From the NCBI GenBank assembly GCA_000827495.1, contig KN817536.1, positions 372,001 through 436,000 of the forward strand: a DNA stretch of 64,000 nucleotides, given 5' to 3'. The position numbers were made by a program, and so were the translations under genes. Source of the stretch: Hypholoma sublateritium FD-334 SS-4 (Eukaryota > Basidiomycota > Agaricomycetes > Agaricales > Strophariaceae). Of the stretch, positions 33,887 to 46,586 are shown piece after piece (positions within the stretch are counted from its first letter, which is position 1; each line of letters starts with the position of its first letter). The notes beneath the pieces are model-generated. The model ran no database searches. It saw only the letters and a program-made list of their open reading frames with translations, and had not been told where the DNA came from.

Positions 33887-35068
33887 ATGGCTGCCATCTC
33901 CGTGTCCAATCTCACCTATGCATACAACTCATTCTCTCCCCCGTCCCTCGTAGACATCAACATCGCCCTCACCCCGGGCTCCCGCACCATCCTGATTGGC
34001 GCTAACGGAGGTCTGCACAGTCCCTAGTCTTCCGTGGCTTGTCCTCATTCCTGCGCATAAGCCGGCAAGTCAACTCTTCTGCAGCTCTTGGCCGGCAAGA
34101 AACTTGTCGGAGACGCCGCCGACGTGCGCATCAAGGACCAGGATGTTTTTAGAAACTCTCCAGAAGGCGTTACATTCTTAGGCACCGAATGGTCTGCTGC
34201 CAGCACTGCATGCTACAGCTTTCTATAACAGCTTCTCTTCTTATAGGGCCATGAACCCTGTCGTGCGGGGGGATATCGGCGTAGCCGAATTCTTGGATTC
34301 CGTCGGTGGCTACAGACACAAAGAAAGACGAGACCGTCTACTCGATCTTCTTGATGTGGACTTAGATTGGCGCATGCACAAGATATCTGACGGCGAGCGC
34401 CGTCGCGTCCAACTGTGCTTCGGCTTGATGGCACCATGGGACATCCTGCTCCTTGATGAGGTTCGTCTCCCCTTCGCTGCGTATCTCTCGTGTTATTTAT
34501 CTTTGTAGGTCACTGTCGATTTGGATGTCATGGTTCGCGACGATCTGCTCAAGTTCCTGAAGGCGGACAGCGAAGCTCGAGGAGCTACCATTCTTTGCAA
34601 GTCGTTTCCCCCCCTGAAGAAGCCAGCTTTCTAATTTTAATTCAATCTATCTATTCAGATGCCACCCACATATTTGACGGTCTCAATGATTTCCCGACAC
34701 ATATAGCTCATATGCGATTTGGCACCTTCGTCACGCTTCCGACCTCATGGCCTCTCCCTGACAGAAGCAACGCTTTGACTACAACCATTTCGGCGACAAC
34801 CGCACTCTACAATATAGCTCTACAATGGCTCAAGGCAGATCGCGAATATAGCCGGGAACTCGAGAGGCAAGGGAAGAAAGTACCCCGTGGAGCTCGTAAA
34901 GACGACGTTCGTTCTCTTCCATCTTGCGGGTGATTAATGCTGAACAAATCTGCTTTACAGACTGTTCCTTCCGATTCTGAAACGTTTTATAGAAAGTGGG
35001 TAACCCGTCTCCTGCATGTACACTCCATTCTAAAACTCTGGCTGTTTAGATATGATTATAGTCACTAA
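33887..35068 (+). CDS. CAF16: CCR4-associated factor CAF16, soluble ABC-type ATPase
   Basis: A single soluble ABC ATPase of roughly 285 residues with no membrane domain. The ATG at 33887 opens [15 protein letters not shown]. An intron at 34011-34061 splits the Walker A motif, which reads [19 protein letters not shown] after joining. The signature motif is degenerate ([11 protein letters not shown]), and Walker B is ILLLDEVTVDLD. The C-terminus YDYSH is typical of CAF16. In yeast, Caf16 associates with the CCR4-NOT complex and RNA polymerase II mediator components, and its exact task is not settled. Six exons have introns of about 50 nt. Two in-frame ATG codons are possible; the 33887 start is preferred because known relatives start just before NLTYAY. 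Confidence 0.92.
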
Positions 35069-35437
35069 GCCTCTAACAACTATCGAACCTTCGCATCTTT
35101 CAACAGATTAATTGTTACCTTACATCTTGCATCAGATTACATGGACTTAAACACCTCATATGTACATGTACTTGGATATTCCACTATCGCAACAATTCTA
35201 TGAATCATACGTCTGTAGGCGTCCTCAATCATAACAGCGCAACGGAGCGCAACTTGCAGTTGCACCTTGAATGCGGGAGGGTAAGTAATCCAGCGGATAA
35301 GTGCGACGGGCCGGGTCGGCCAATTTTGTAGCTTATGTAATATGTTAGTACCCCTCCTCGGTTGATAATATTGAGCAGCATCTCTAACAAATTCTAGCCA
35401 CTATCTCCGACCTCTCCACCCTCCCAGAAGCACGACG
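35069..35437 (+). promoter_or_regulatory. Intergenic region upstream of the zinc-knuckle gene
   Basis: These 369 bp lie between the stop of CAF16 and the start of the next plus-strand gene. No gene or repeat is visible. It presumably holds the promoter of the zinc-knuckle gene. Confidence 0.5.
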
Positions 35438-37395
35438 ATGACCACCCAGGCGGAAATCATTGACCTAACCAGTCCGAAGCCTGCAGTACACGAAATCTTG
35501 GATTCCGAGTCCGAACTGGTTGAAGCGCCGGCAGCGCAGCCACCTGCCTCCGATGAGCCACGCAAGAAAAAGACACGGCGGAGCAAGCGAGCATCATTGA
35601 ACCCATCTGCATCAACGCCGGTATCCCGGGACTCCCGCGCCAGCTCGCGCGCGGGCGATGCTGAGCCGCCCAACACCGAGCCACGCGCGAAGCGGAAACG
35701 ACAAGACGAGAGTCCGTCTGAGGCGACTCAGGAGAACGTCGCGCAGCCTCAGAGCAGACGCGTGCGGCGGGAGATGGAGCGTGAAAAGGCCAAGGAGCAG
35801 AAAGCGGAGGACGGAGAGCTGGACGAGGGCGAGCTGTTCATCATAGATTTGACGCCCATGCCTATTCCGTCGCTTGTGGCGTCGGCGGTAAATGCGGCGG
35901 ATGCTACTGCGGAGGAGATCACGGCGAAGTTGCTTGTCCCAGCGCATGTTACGGTGCTCGGGAGTACGCCCGTGGAGATTATAAAGCCGTTGGACGAGAG
36001 CGAAAAGGATGAAGATTTCATTAATTATCTGGACTATGACGATTCCAAGGTGAGCATCGTCTACTCAGATGCGATGTGGTGAGAGCTGATTTGATATATC
36101 CGCCATGAAGCATATGCTTCGATATTATGATGAACCTAAAGACGAAAGTGTGGTTCTCAACCGAACTGTATGTAAAAATTGTGGAGCCGAAGGCGACCAT
36201 AAAACGTCTGCTTGTACAATCCAAATCGTGAGTCGCATTCGACTTCATAATAAATTTCCCGACTGAGAGCATACAATCAGTGTCTTACTTGTGGGCTTCG
36301 TAATGAGCACTCTACTCGATCCTGTCCTATAAGCAAAGTTTGCTTCACATGCGGGATGAAGGGGCATATCAATGCAGTCAGTAGCATCCTGCATGAAGGC
36401 TTGCTTTTTGCTAAGTTTTCGTAGAATTGTCCTAATCGGAGGACTGCGCGCGCCTTCCAGTCGTCGCGCGAGGTAGAGTGTGACAGATGCTCTTCATCCA
36501 ATCATAAAACAAATGTAGGTTTCGTGTAATCAAATCTAGCGCGGTTCTTATGCGTTTGTGACAGGAATGCCCGACGGTGTGGCGACTGTACGAATATTAC
36601 ACAGCGGAAGAACAGACGCACGTAATTGAGACGCGACACTCGAAGAAGGATCTCAAGCTCGGCGAGGGGGGAGAAGGCTACGTTGCCGACGACGAATGGT
36701 GCTATTATTGTGGGCACAATGGGCATTGGGGAGATGTATGTTAATCTCACATTTCCAGTCGCCAAAACTTCTTAATTTCATCGCTTCTATAGGACTGCCA
36801 CGATATGGACAGAGCACCCGACGAGCCTTCTGCGTTTAGCCGATACAACGTCATGACAGGGCCATTTTACGATCCCAACAATGAACGCAAAGCATCGACC
36901 TCCCGCTCGCAGGTGAGAGATTGGGCAAGTGTGGAGGACACTTCGCGGTGGGACAAAAATGCTCCGGGTCCGGTCGGGCGGCAGGGGCGCATGAAATCGC
37001 GCGCAGCGTTGGAGAGGCAGGCACAGCAGGTCGAGGACGACCAGGACGACTGGTTTAGGGACAGGCGCTCCGCGCCTTCGAATCGCGGGCAGCAGCAAAA
37101 GAACGGCCCGAAGACAACGTTCAACTTTGGGAAGAATATGGGCGGCGGCAAGCAGTATGCACCCCCGCCGACTGATGCGGGGCGGCCGAGTCTTTTGGCA
37201 AGGCTCGACCTGGGACGCGCCGATGGACGGGACGCGAGGTCCGGACACCGCTCGCATAAACGGGACTATCAGGAAGACTCGTCGAGTGGGCATCGAGACA
37301 GGCGGCGGCGCGACGATAGGTCGTCAAGCTATTATTCAGACCGTCGAAACCGTGACCATGGGCCGAGATATCGGGGTGGGTATGAGCCGAGGTAG
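35438..37395 (+). CDS. AIR2: Zinc-knuckle RNA-binding subunit of the TRAMP complex (Air1/Air2 type)
   Basis: A nuclear RNA-surveillance protein with five CCHC zinc knuckles: CKNCGAEGDHKTSAC, CLTCGLRNEHSTRSC, CFTCGMKGHINANC, CDRCSSSNHKTNEC and CYYCGHNGHWGDDC. In yeast, Air1/2 bridge poly(A) polymerase Trf4/5 and helicase Mtr4, marking faulty RNAs for the exosome. The ATG at 35438 opens a leader of about 200 residues with basic nuclear-type patches and acidic runs. The knuckles occupy exons between about 36100 and 36800. The C-terminal part is RGG/Arg-Ser-Asp-rich (HRDRRRRDDRSSSYYSDRR) and ends RGGYEPR at 37395. Both the first (36051-36110) and later introns are near 50-60 nt. Air-type is preferred over generic CNBP/ZCCHC proteins because of five closely spaced knuckles flanked by this tail. 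Confidence 0.86.
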
Positions 37396-37640
37396 AGGGT
37401 CTCAATTCTTGCTGTATTTTGTATCTTGGTCGTGGATGCATTGTGTGTGCCATGTTGGAGGAACTGTGGATATATGTACAGCCTAGCTTACTTCCCCATT
37501 ACATTTTATGTACCATCTGTGAGCCAAAAGACCACGTACGAGCTAGCTTTTTTTATGAGCGTAACATCTTGAGGAAGTCTGATCAACTTGCCCATCAACC
37601 ACAATCACTGGTATACCAGCTCTGTTCAAAAAACTTCGTT

Positions 37641-38582
37641 ATGATAGGAAGCTTTGTTGCTCCTCTGGATCGAGCATACGGAACGTCTCGTTCATCCACA
37701 GCCAATCCCCCGCAGGCCAACTCTGGCAGGCAAGTGAACGATGGCGGCGTGCTTGCGCGTACCGCGATTTCGCTCGAATACGCATCGCTCGCCAACACTG
37801 GCCACTGCCCCCTAGGCATCTATGTCGTGCCATCCAGCAGTAGTATATTCATCTGGGACGCCGTCTTCTTCGTGCATCAAGGCAGGTGCGGCCGCGCTTC
37901 GCCTTCGTGATGCATCTGCAACTTGACTCGTCTTCTCCCTCCGGCAGGGTACTACGCAGATGCGGTCCTCAAGTTCCGCCTGACGTTTCCGCCGAACTAC
38001 CCCGATAGCGCGCCCGCGGTCGACTTCGTGACGGACGTGTTCCACCCCCTAATCTCCCAGACGGGCGCATTCAACCTCGCCCCGAGATTCCGTCCGTGGA
38101 GGTGCGCGCGACAGCAGGCCCCTATGCGTGTGGCTAACGCCATATCCTGCCAGGCCGAAGGAGCACCATGCCTTTGATGTCCTCCACTGGGTCAAGGCAG
38201 CGTTCAAGAAGCATGCATTGGACGGGTTTCAGGAGTCTGATTGTTTCAACAAAGAGGCATTTCGGTGCGTATCTTTCCTCATCACCTTGCACTGCGTATA
38301 CTTACCTACGCTTGGATTCAGTCTGTAAGGTCGCCGTTTCTAATGCGGTTTTATGCAACTGAACCATTCCTCAGATACCGCGATTCGACACAGTCCTTCG
38401 CCGCTTTAGCTACACAATCTGCGTCTCTTTCGCAATCCGAGTCCGCGTTGTTCGACTCGGACCACCCATCACCCATGGGAAACGTCCGCAGTGGAATCGT
38501 ATTCCGAAAGCTGACTCCAGAGGAACTCGCGCAAGAAAGAGCGAAGCTAGGACTTCACAAATGGGATGACAAGGAAGAATAA
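37641..38582 (+). CDS. FTS/AKTIP-type inactive ubiquitin-conjugating-fold protein
   Basis: A UBC-fold protein of the FTS (AKTIP) class, which joins Hook and FHIP proteins in an adaptor complex linking dynein to early endosomes. The UBC core begins with ISLEYASLANTGHCPLGIYV and IWDAVFFVHQG, then YYADAVLKFRLTFPPNYPDS and VDFVTDVFHPLI. In true E2 enzymes the region after the HP motif carries the catalytic Cys. Here it is replaced by SQTGAFNLAPRFRPW, as in FTS. Exons are 37641-37883, then about 37949-38099, 38153-38263 and 38373-38582, with introns of 50-110 nt. The C-terminus ends LGLHKWDDKEE. The ATG at 37641 is chosen as the first one in the frame with no upstream domain. An earlier exon cannot be excluded. 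Confidence 0.82.
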
Positions 38583-38720
38583 CAAAGTCAGTCAATTTAT
38601 CTACTAGGTCTATAATATATTTTATAACAGTGGGTGTGAATCTTACTATATCTCTAGATCTATATCTGTGTATCTCTAATATATGGATGCAACTAATGTA
38701 ATTAACTGGATCAGAATATT

Positions 38721-41700
38721 CTAGGCTTCTTCGACAAGTACTGGTGATACTGCAATAATAGGCGCATCAATAGTCTCAAATGGGCCTTCCGGCCCCATGT
38801 CATCGTCCTATGGAAAAGTGTGGTGGTCAATTTGAGGACATCGAAGGGAGGTATGACAAGGACCTACCTCAGACAATCGGTTGAAGTGCTTTGATAGTTT
38901 TTCAATAACAAGGCTATATGGTAAGTGTTGTGTGAGTTTCCTGTGCAAGAGGCATTAGCATATAGCGCGATCAGATCAAGGGCGTTGAGAATTGTGTACC
39001 TCCTCGGCTGTACGTTCAGAGAGTGACGGGCGTCCAACGTAGAGTCCAGAACGTTAGACGAATGCGCGCCTTCGCTCAGCGATAGTCTGATGGAATACTC
39101 TTTGTCGGAATTCCCCCGGCCATGATTTCGTTCGTATAACTCAAATGTTATATGCGACTGGAGTTACTAACAGTGAGATAGAGTACTTTTATGGTCGAGC
39201 AGAGCATTCATACCGCATAGTCTAGCTCGGGGATGCGACGATTAGCAATTGGCAGGCCGGAAAGCAGTACCAGGTTGACGAGCGTATGGATGTGGCTTTC
39301 TTTGGTGAAATACAGAGTCAACGAGCTTTCGCCGTTGTTGCGTGCCGCCTCGAGATCGGACACAACGTTGCGGAGGAGTGGAAGAGACGTAAGGACGCCA
39401 ATTTCTTCCCTGGTTATTGAAGAATTAAGCTGTGTAGGCATCATACTAAGTTTCGGGACCTACTTCTCGTCTGGGTCAATTCCGTATTCCTGTGGCGCGA
39501 CTAAGTCGAAAAGAGCTTTGGCGCGTCCGTAAAGCTCGTGGATTTTGCGATCGTGGGGAGGTTGATGTGGGTCAGTGCGGCCGTGCTCGTCAAATATGGC
39601 AAACAGGAAGGTTCGGTGATGGAGGCCACAGTACTTGATCGTATCGTACAGTTCCGAGACCTAATATGTTCCCCGCACATCGAGGCGTGTCAATGAGGAT
39701 TATGGTGCCCGCAAACGCTATTGACTCACGCGCGATGGATCAAATTTCTCCTGCTTCACATCGCAGAAGTCCTCGAAGAGCTTTTCCCATCGCTCACGGA
39801 AGAGCCACGGTTCGTCGCCACAACACCTAAACAAAGCAATCAGATCTCCACGTAGGCTAAATGCGCACATCTCCCAAGGCGGGAAAGGCTAAGTGGGCTG
39901 CGCGACGCACCATCGCTCTTGTATTTTGTCGACATCGAGCGTCTCGAAATTGTGTCGCATGATGTCTCTGAACGAGCTGAGCAGCTCGATGACTTCCTGT
40001 TGCAGAACGTAAATAGTTGCCCAGCATCTCTGAAGATAGCAGGAGCTTGAGCCTACTTTGACAACTTCAACCGGCTCCTTCTTCATGCTCTTCGGCCAGG
40101 TCAGCTCGGGCCGCTTCTCTGACTCGCCGGGGCGCAGCAATATCTTCAGCCGTTTCTTCACATCGTCCATCAGATCCTTCGCCGCATTGGAATCGTCGAG
40201 GAGATCTTTGCGTATGATTAATTTCAAAGGGGACTGGTTCGGTAGCAGCTGTTGCTGGCTCTGCTGGGGGATGTTCTTGTTGATGAAGCTACTATTCTTG
40301 CTATCGTTTGGGCTCCTCGTTGTGTTGGCCGCAGGAGCCGAATAACTTGGGTGCTGGGGATCGAGAAGGGCGGCCGCAAATATTTCGGCAGAAGCGATAA
40401 CACGTCTCTCGGACGAGGTGAATATCTAGGCATCGGGCTGTCAGCTTCACATTGAAAGTAAGTCCTTTATCATGTCCATACTTTGACGTTATGAAGGACC
40501 TCTTTGTCTATTTATAATTTCAATAAATGCGCCTGCACTAACGAATACACAACTCACTCATAATGGAGATATCCTTCTTCAAGTTTTCGCCAAGATCTCG
40601 GGATTGGTATCTCGCAGAATGCGTGAACTGAGATTATTTTGATGAATTGAAATATCCGGCGAGCGACGATTTCTTACCTCCCCGCCCCATTTGAACACCA
40701 ACGTGAGTTTGGTAAGCTTTCGCATTTGCCCGAGCTGTCGCTTTGAGTACACTGGCTTTAATTGGGCCTTCGTACCAGGTAGATCAATCTTGCTGAAAAG
40801 AGCGTTGCTTAATTGCGTCAATTTATTGAGCTCTTCTCCATCCGCCCCAAGGTTCCGAGCCTCTTCGATGGCTGTGGCAATCCAGCTCAGCTGTTCCTTT
40901 TCCCGTAGAATGATTTCTTCTGTTTCTCCATTCAATAGAGTGACAAAAGGCTGGGTCCATGGCTCCCCTATGGGGAAGTTGAATTTGAGTTTTTGCTGTA
41001 GAGGAAAGTGAATGGTCAGTAGAACAAACGCACGGAGTGCAGGCTACCGACGAACCTTAGGTGTGCGATCGGCATGTCTGAACACAGTGACGTTAGCCTT
41101 CAATAACCAGGTCGGGGCTTCCTGGCTAGGATTTTGGGCCAGTGGTAAAGGTCTTTCAATTGACGACGATACCCGCATGCATAGAGCGGCTAAAATGTCC
41201 GCAGCCTTGTCTGGTGGCAGCGGTGAATATTAACTCGAGCTCATTCTGATATAAAGGGAAGAGATACCGTAATAAGTTTCATTCCCTTTCACAAAACTCC
41301 AGCCATTCACGTCAATAACTTGGCTTTTGTGGCCGTTCTCACAGCGAAGCATGTCAAAGCCGCATACACGCTGTCCAAAACCTTCACAGATTTTATCCGC
41401 CCACGATTTTTCTTCTTCCGTCAGTCGGGTGATAAAGCTGGAAGCAGTGAGTGAGCTTTGCGTATGGAAAGAAAGACAATATCCGCTGTTACCGAATTTC
41501 TTTGCCTTCGGTATTACGTCTGACAACACCATCGACGACAGGGGATTTGCGAGTTTCGGCATGTGTGTATTCCCGTCCTACAGTGTATACTTTGATATCC
41601 TCTGAATTGTCGACGTCGATAAACTGTTCGTAGATGTACGATCCATCGGTTCTAGGATGGTTTAGGGTAGGATCGAGCTCGCTAGACTTGTTTCCTACCT

Positions 41701-42592
41701 AGAGCAAATTTGACATCAGAACTAAAAACAGGGATTCAAAGGGGTAGTGGGTACGTACTTTTCTGAATAGTCGACGACCGCCGCCATCTCTAAAATAAAT
41801 ATATACATTGTGATCCTCGCCGCTTACGGGCTTTTCTACGAAGGGCTTTTCCATGGCTATACCATCAACGATGATGGCATTGCCATCTTCGCGAAGCGAG
41901 ACTTCAGGGGTCACATAGAAGCCGCCAAGGGTAACGCCCAACTTGTTTTTCATTATCTCCACAAGCTCTGGATCGACCTTTGGACCACCATCCCGGGAAA
42001 CCTCGAGACGTGTGGGCGTGGGGACACCTATATGGTCGAGAACGGCCCCCACCAGACGACGATCCCAGAGGAGGGCTTGAGGCGGAAGGTCATTTATGCA
42101 AAAGGGCTTCCGAAGCTTGACATAGGAGATGGCCTTGTCAAGGGGGAAGTCGGTTGAAAAGAAGGAGATGAGGACATCGCAGCGCGGCCAATTCTCGACA
42201 TCTTTAGAGTCCGATGAGCGAGGGGAGCCGAGAAATTAATGTGTCAAATACCTTCGTCCAAGATCACCTTGTCGCCGAAGACTTTAACTTCAATGGCGCC
42301 CCGTGCGCGTTCCACCAATCTGGTGAGGATCTCGCGCATGGCCTTGCTACGGGCCTTGATATCCATCGCGCAGACACCAAGGACGACGGACTTTGGACTG
42401 GACTGAACATGCCTGGATGCTGATCGGCGGCGTGCAGGGGAGGGGTAGGGCACGGACGTACTTTGGGTCGAGGGCGAGGGCGATGTCTGAGTACGAGCCC
42501 GTCGACGAGGGGGAATCTGAACGGGTAAAAAGGGATGAGGACCTGTTGGATGATTTTTCAGGAGAGCTGAGGTGGATGCGTGACTGACGCAT
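38721..42592 (-). CDS. VIP1: Diphosphoinositol pentakisphosphate kinase VIP1/ASP1 (PPIP5K)
   Basis: A bifunctional inositol-pyrophosphate enzyme: the N-terminal ATP-grasp kinase makes 1-PP-IP5, and the C-terminal histidine-acid-phosphatase-like domain can remove it. The ATG at 42592 opens [20 protein letters not shown]. The kinase starts at [17 protein letters not shown], with [36 protein letters not shown] and [13 protein letters not shown]. The phosphatase signature is [14 protein letters not shown], and further on come GMGPEGPF and a late [10 protein letters not shown]. The C-terminus ends [10 protein letters not shown] at 38721. About ten or more introns are 45-100 nt long. In fungi this enzyme controls phosphate sensing, polarity and filament growth. 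It lies only 146 bp from the divergent acyl-CoA synthetase gene. Confidence 0.95.
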
Positions 42593-42738
42593 ATTGGTGT
42601 CGAGATTCAGAAGGAATAAATACAAATCTTGCCGCGGAGATCCACCTCCGGCTGCCGGGTTGCCGGCACCCGCCCTCTAGTTCCCCGCACTGCACAGATG
42701 GAGTACATAAGTCCCTGTCACCTTCCTCCTCCCCCAAC
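42593..42738. promoter_or_regulatory. Short divergent promoter of VIP1 and the acyl-CoA synthetase
   Basis: The start codons of two divergent genes are 146 bp apart. The sequence is C-rich on the plus strand (CTTCCTCCTCCCCC near 42722). No TATA box is clear. Confidence 0.55.
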
Positions 42739-45560
42739 ATGTCTCTCACCTGGTCCCCCAAACGCTCCCTGGCAGAGAGTATGTTCCGTTTTTTCTTCCG
42801 GCGCCCACCACGCTCATCATTTTGCAGCCACCGTCTTATTATGTGCTCCCGGCCAGATGCACGAGATGGAGACCCGTCTTATTGACGGCCTGCTCCAGCG
42901 GGTCTACAAGAATTTGTGGCCGACCCTACGCGTCTTTTGGCTCTGGGCCGCACAGCAAAATAAAGATGCCGTCTACGCGGTTTTTGAGAACCAACGCCAC
43001 ACGTTCGCCGATATCTTCCAGCGCTCTCTGAAGGCCGCCGCTATGTACCACGACGTGTACGGCGTCCGTAAAGGTCAGTCTTTGCCACGCGGGTCGGTCA
43101 AGTTGCTTAATTTTGTCAGGCGACAGAGTCGTCATTTGTTCTAGGAACTATCCTGAATTCCTAGTCGCCTTTTGGGCGTGTCGTGCGTCTCCCGACCCTT
43201 GTGTTTCACTTTCAATTGCACTGACTACTATCCCCGTAGACCTTCTCGGTGCTGTTTCAGCCTTGCTTAATGCGTGAGGCATTCCACTCCCGCTGCATGC
43301 TTCACACTTTATTAACCCACCATTTCTAGCTGGTCGCCCCTCGACGTGCTGCGCTACTGTATCATCAGGACGGAATGTAAACTCATCATAGTTGATCCAG
43401 AACGTGCAGATAAGATAGAGCCTATTGCAAAGGAACTTGCATCGGAGGCAGGTAGCTCGGGAATCTTGGTTATTGAATCACATGAAGGAAAGGGGCATTG
43501 GAACGGCATGAAAACCTGGACTACTGCTCTCGTAGACTATCGCGGGGATCCTCGCAAAATCCTGACATTGGATCTGGACCTCACCCCCGAGGACAATGCT
43601 ACAATCCTGTTTACTTCCGGTCCGTTTTTACATTTGCGTTGACCGACATGATTGACCGAGTCCGCATATCTCGTCTTGTGCTGCGTGCATAGGTACTACT
43701 GGAATGCCCAAGGGAGTTTTGACTACCCAAAGACAATTCCTCACTAATATTCTTAATGTGGCTTCATTAATCAATTGCGAAGATCACGCAGCTATTAATC
43801 ACTTCATTAGGTCATGGTGGGCGGGCGCAGAGCAGCGCTTCGGAGAGGAGAGGAAATTCCAGGTCTTCCCGAAGGTCCTCAAAAGGGCATTCTGATATCT
43901 GTCCCACTCTTCCATGTCACTGGATTGACCAGCTTGGCCGTATGTACAATTTTCAAATTTTTGGAACGGTAACATCCTAATGCAATTCCCAAGATGCTGG
44001 CCACGATGGCAGGCCTGAAGATCGTCATGATGAGAAAGTGGAACCCGAATGAAGGTAATGATCCTTTCCTTTAATCACCCTTCGACGTCTCTTACACTTA
44101 TTATAGGCGCAAGGTAGATCAACACTGATGTGCGTGACACTGTGTACCATACTTAGTTTCTTTATAGGCTCATCAAGAACGAGAACGTCGCTATTGCCGG
44201 CGGGTACGAAATCTACTGACCCGATGTATATTCTTAGCTAACTAACCTATTTGCAGCGTTCCGTCTATGGTCGCAGATCTTACCGAAAGTTGCGGTACTG
44301 ACAATTTTTCTTTGGATTCTTTGATGTTTGGTGGTGCACCTGCACCCGATTCTCTCGCCGCACGCGCTCGTCAAGCTTTCCCCGTCGCTTCAATGTATGC
44401 TCAGCTTCATTTCATTAACTGATGCTGATTATGGTACTGCAGGAGCCAAGGCTACGGCTTGACTGAAACCAGCAGTGTGGCCGTGGGCTTCGGTCGGTGC
44501 TTTTGTTCACAAATTATTGCGCAAGGAGATCTAACGATTTAATAATTTCCAACAGCCGCAGAGGACTACCTTACAAGGCCGACTAGCTGGTCAGTACTTG
44601 ACGATAACCTGATTTTCTAAATGCATGTACCGATAGCTCTGTCATTTCCAGTGGTCTTCCCACTCCTGTTAACGATGTCATTATTGTCCAGGGGGATAAG
44701 GTCGTCCCCCCTGGAACTGTCGGAGAGGTGTGGATCAGAGGTCCGAATGTAATGAAAGGCTATTGGCGCGATCAAGGTTTGTCTGCACTTACCACTGTCA
44801 TCGCCGATTTCATCAAATTGTACAATGATAGCTGCTACTGATAAGGTATTCAATTTGAGCAATACAAGGGTTCTGTATGTGATACAACTTCGTCTAGGCT
44901 ATAACCAAGGATGGTTGGTTCAAGTCGGGCGACCTTGGACTAGTCGACGAAGAGGGCTTTGTTTATATCCGGGATAGAAGTAGGATTTGCATATTCAATT
45001 CTAACGTGGAAGCTAAAGCTTTCACCATTCAGTCAAGGACATCATTATCCGAGGAGGAGAAAATATCGTTAGTTCAGATTCTTTGTGGTCAAATTAACGA
45101 GCTAACGCCCCCCATTGTAGGATTCCGTCACGGTAGAGAACGCGCTTTATGCGGATGAGCGCGTTCTAGAGGTTGCAGCTATTGGTGTGCCGGATTCGCG
45201 CCTGCACGAGCTCGTTGCCGCCATCGTCTCTGTCAAGCATGCCTTCCATGGCAAAGTCACCGAAAAGTCCCTCCTCGAGATTGCTGCCAAAAGGTAGCTT
45301 TTGAATTGAAAACATTGATTCCAATGATATCTGAATTAACATTTTGTAGCTTGCCGAAGTTTGCAGTACCTGTTATGATCATTATCCAGAATGAGCCATT
45401 CGGTATGTTGTTCACTCCTACGAAGCTATAGCGTTGGTTTTATGTTCTGAATTGAATATTATTAGAGCGCACGCCGTCAGGAAAGATTCTCAAAGCTGAT
45501 CTCAGGAAGGTGGCCGCGGCAGAATGGGCGCGTCGCTCTCCTCAGAAGGCCAAGCTATAA
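42739..45560 (+). CDS. Acyl-CoA synthetase / AMP-dependent ligase
   Basis: A member of the ANL adenylate-forming superfamily, activating a carboxylic acid to its acyl-CoA with ATP. The ATG at 42739 opens MSLTWSPKRSLAE. The family motifs occur in order: the P-loop ILFTSGTTGMPKGVLTT (split by an intron at about 43617-43692), the A5-type QGYGLTETSS, the A7-type GWFKSGDLG, the A8-type KDIIIRGGENI and the A10 Lys in ERTPSGKILKADLRK. The N-terminal half has DRVVICSRNYPEFLVAFWAC, and the gene ends RSPQKAKL at 45560. Some fifteen exons give about 590 residues. No signal peptide or clear PTS1 ending is visible (the last residues are AKL, a weak PTS1-like tripeptide). Substrate length and class cannot be read from the sequence. 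Long-chain fatty acids and aromatic acids are both possible. Confidence 0.9.
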
Positions 45561-46586
45561 TGCTGGCACCCTTAAAGATTGCTTCATTTATTAATATGTG
45601 TCTTGCTGTTTAGACTTTTTTGATGGTCATTAAAGTGATCATCTGAGACAATAAATATTCAGACTCTTATCCTCGAGGATGGCGTGCATTGGTGAAGTGC
45701 ACTGTCGAGCGGATGCTTCCTGACACGGTTTGACATATCGGCACGTCGTAAGTAAGCGCTGAAATAGGTCACGTGACATTATTTAGCGCCCAGGCGCCAC
45801 CGGAAGATCGTCGTTGAAACGTTGAGGCACGGACCTCGGTGCCACCCAGCGCTGACCGCGCGGCGCGCGGTTAATTTTTTTCGTGTCCCCCATGGCGTTG
45901 GTCATGAATGCATGAAGATTGGCACCGATGTGACGATGACAATGTCGACTGGATGTCAATTACATCAAGTTTGAAAGTTTTATGGTTTTGCAGTAGTAAT
46001 TGGGATAGTCTGAAAGAATATGAGGGCCCTGATCAAGGCGTAAGTTCTTCAGGAAATTTCAACGTAGGGTAATTACCAATCATCGAGGCTTCGCACTTGA
46101 TATACATGTCAGCAGCTGTCCAGACGAAATGTATAGCGCCGCATAGCACTATAGTCTCTCGATAATGCCAATCAAGTACAGCTGGGATAGAAAGGTTCCA
46201 CAGAGCGAACAGCGAGCAGTTCAAGTGAGCAGAGGGCGGGGTGCTCGAGATCTTCCGAGTGAGAATCGAGAGATCATTAATGTGCACACTGCACAGTCTG
46301 TAGATACTGTCAGTATCGCAGACCATAGAAGCTCTCTTCGCCATTTCTTTCGAGAAGTGAATTTAGAAGGTGAATTATGTCCGATAGCCGTGAACAATGC
46401 TGGCGGTGTTGAATGTCTGGGAAATAGGGGGGATCCGAGTCGGGATCTAGATGAGAGGGTTTGGACAACACGTGATATGCCCATTAAACTGGCGTCCTCG
46501 GCCCTACCGCTTCATGCTCTTTCAGTCCGGTTGACGACCGCCCGCGCCTCTTTCTTTCTGTCACGACAAGAATGACATAGACGCGA
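45561..46586. other. One-kilobase intergenic region before the IQGAP gene
   Basis: This gap runs from the stop of the acyl-CoA synthetase to the IQGAP start. Short frames on both strands (for example about 46033-46344 minus and 46165-46575 plus) lack domains and overlap one another, so no gene is called. It presumably holds the IQGAP promoter. Confidence 0.5.
45768..45777. promoter_or_regulatory. Palindromic E-box GTCACGTGAC
   Basis: A perfect 10-bp palindrome with a CACGTG core, the binding site of bHLH factors such as Cbf1 and Pho4-like proteins. It lies about 210 bp after the acyl-CoA synthetase stop and 810 bp before the IQGAP start. The target gene is unclear. Confidence 0.4.

Noticed and set aside
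46033..46575. Overlapping small frames on both strands before IQGAP
   Set aside because: They overlap each other, have no recognisable domain and no convincing intron pattern.
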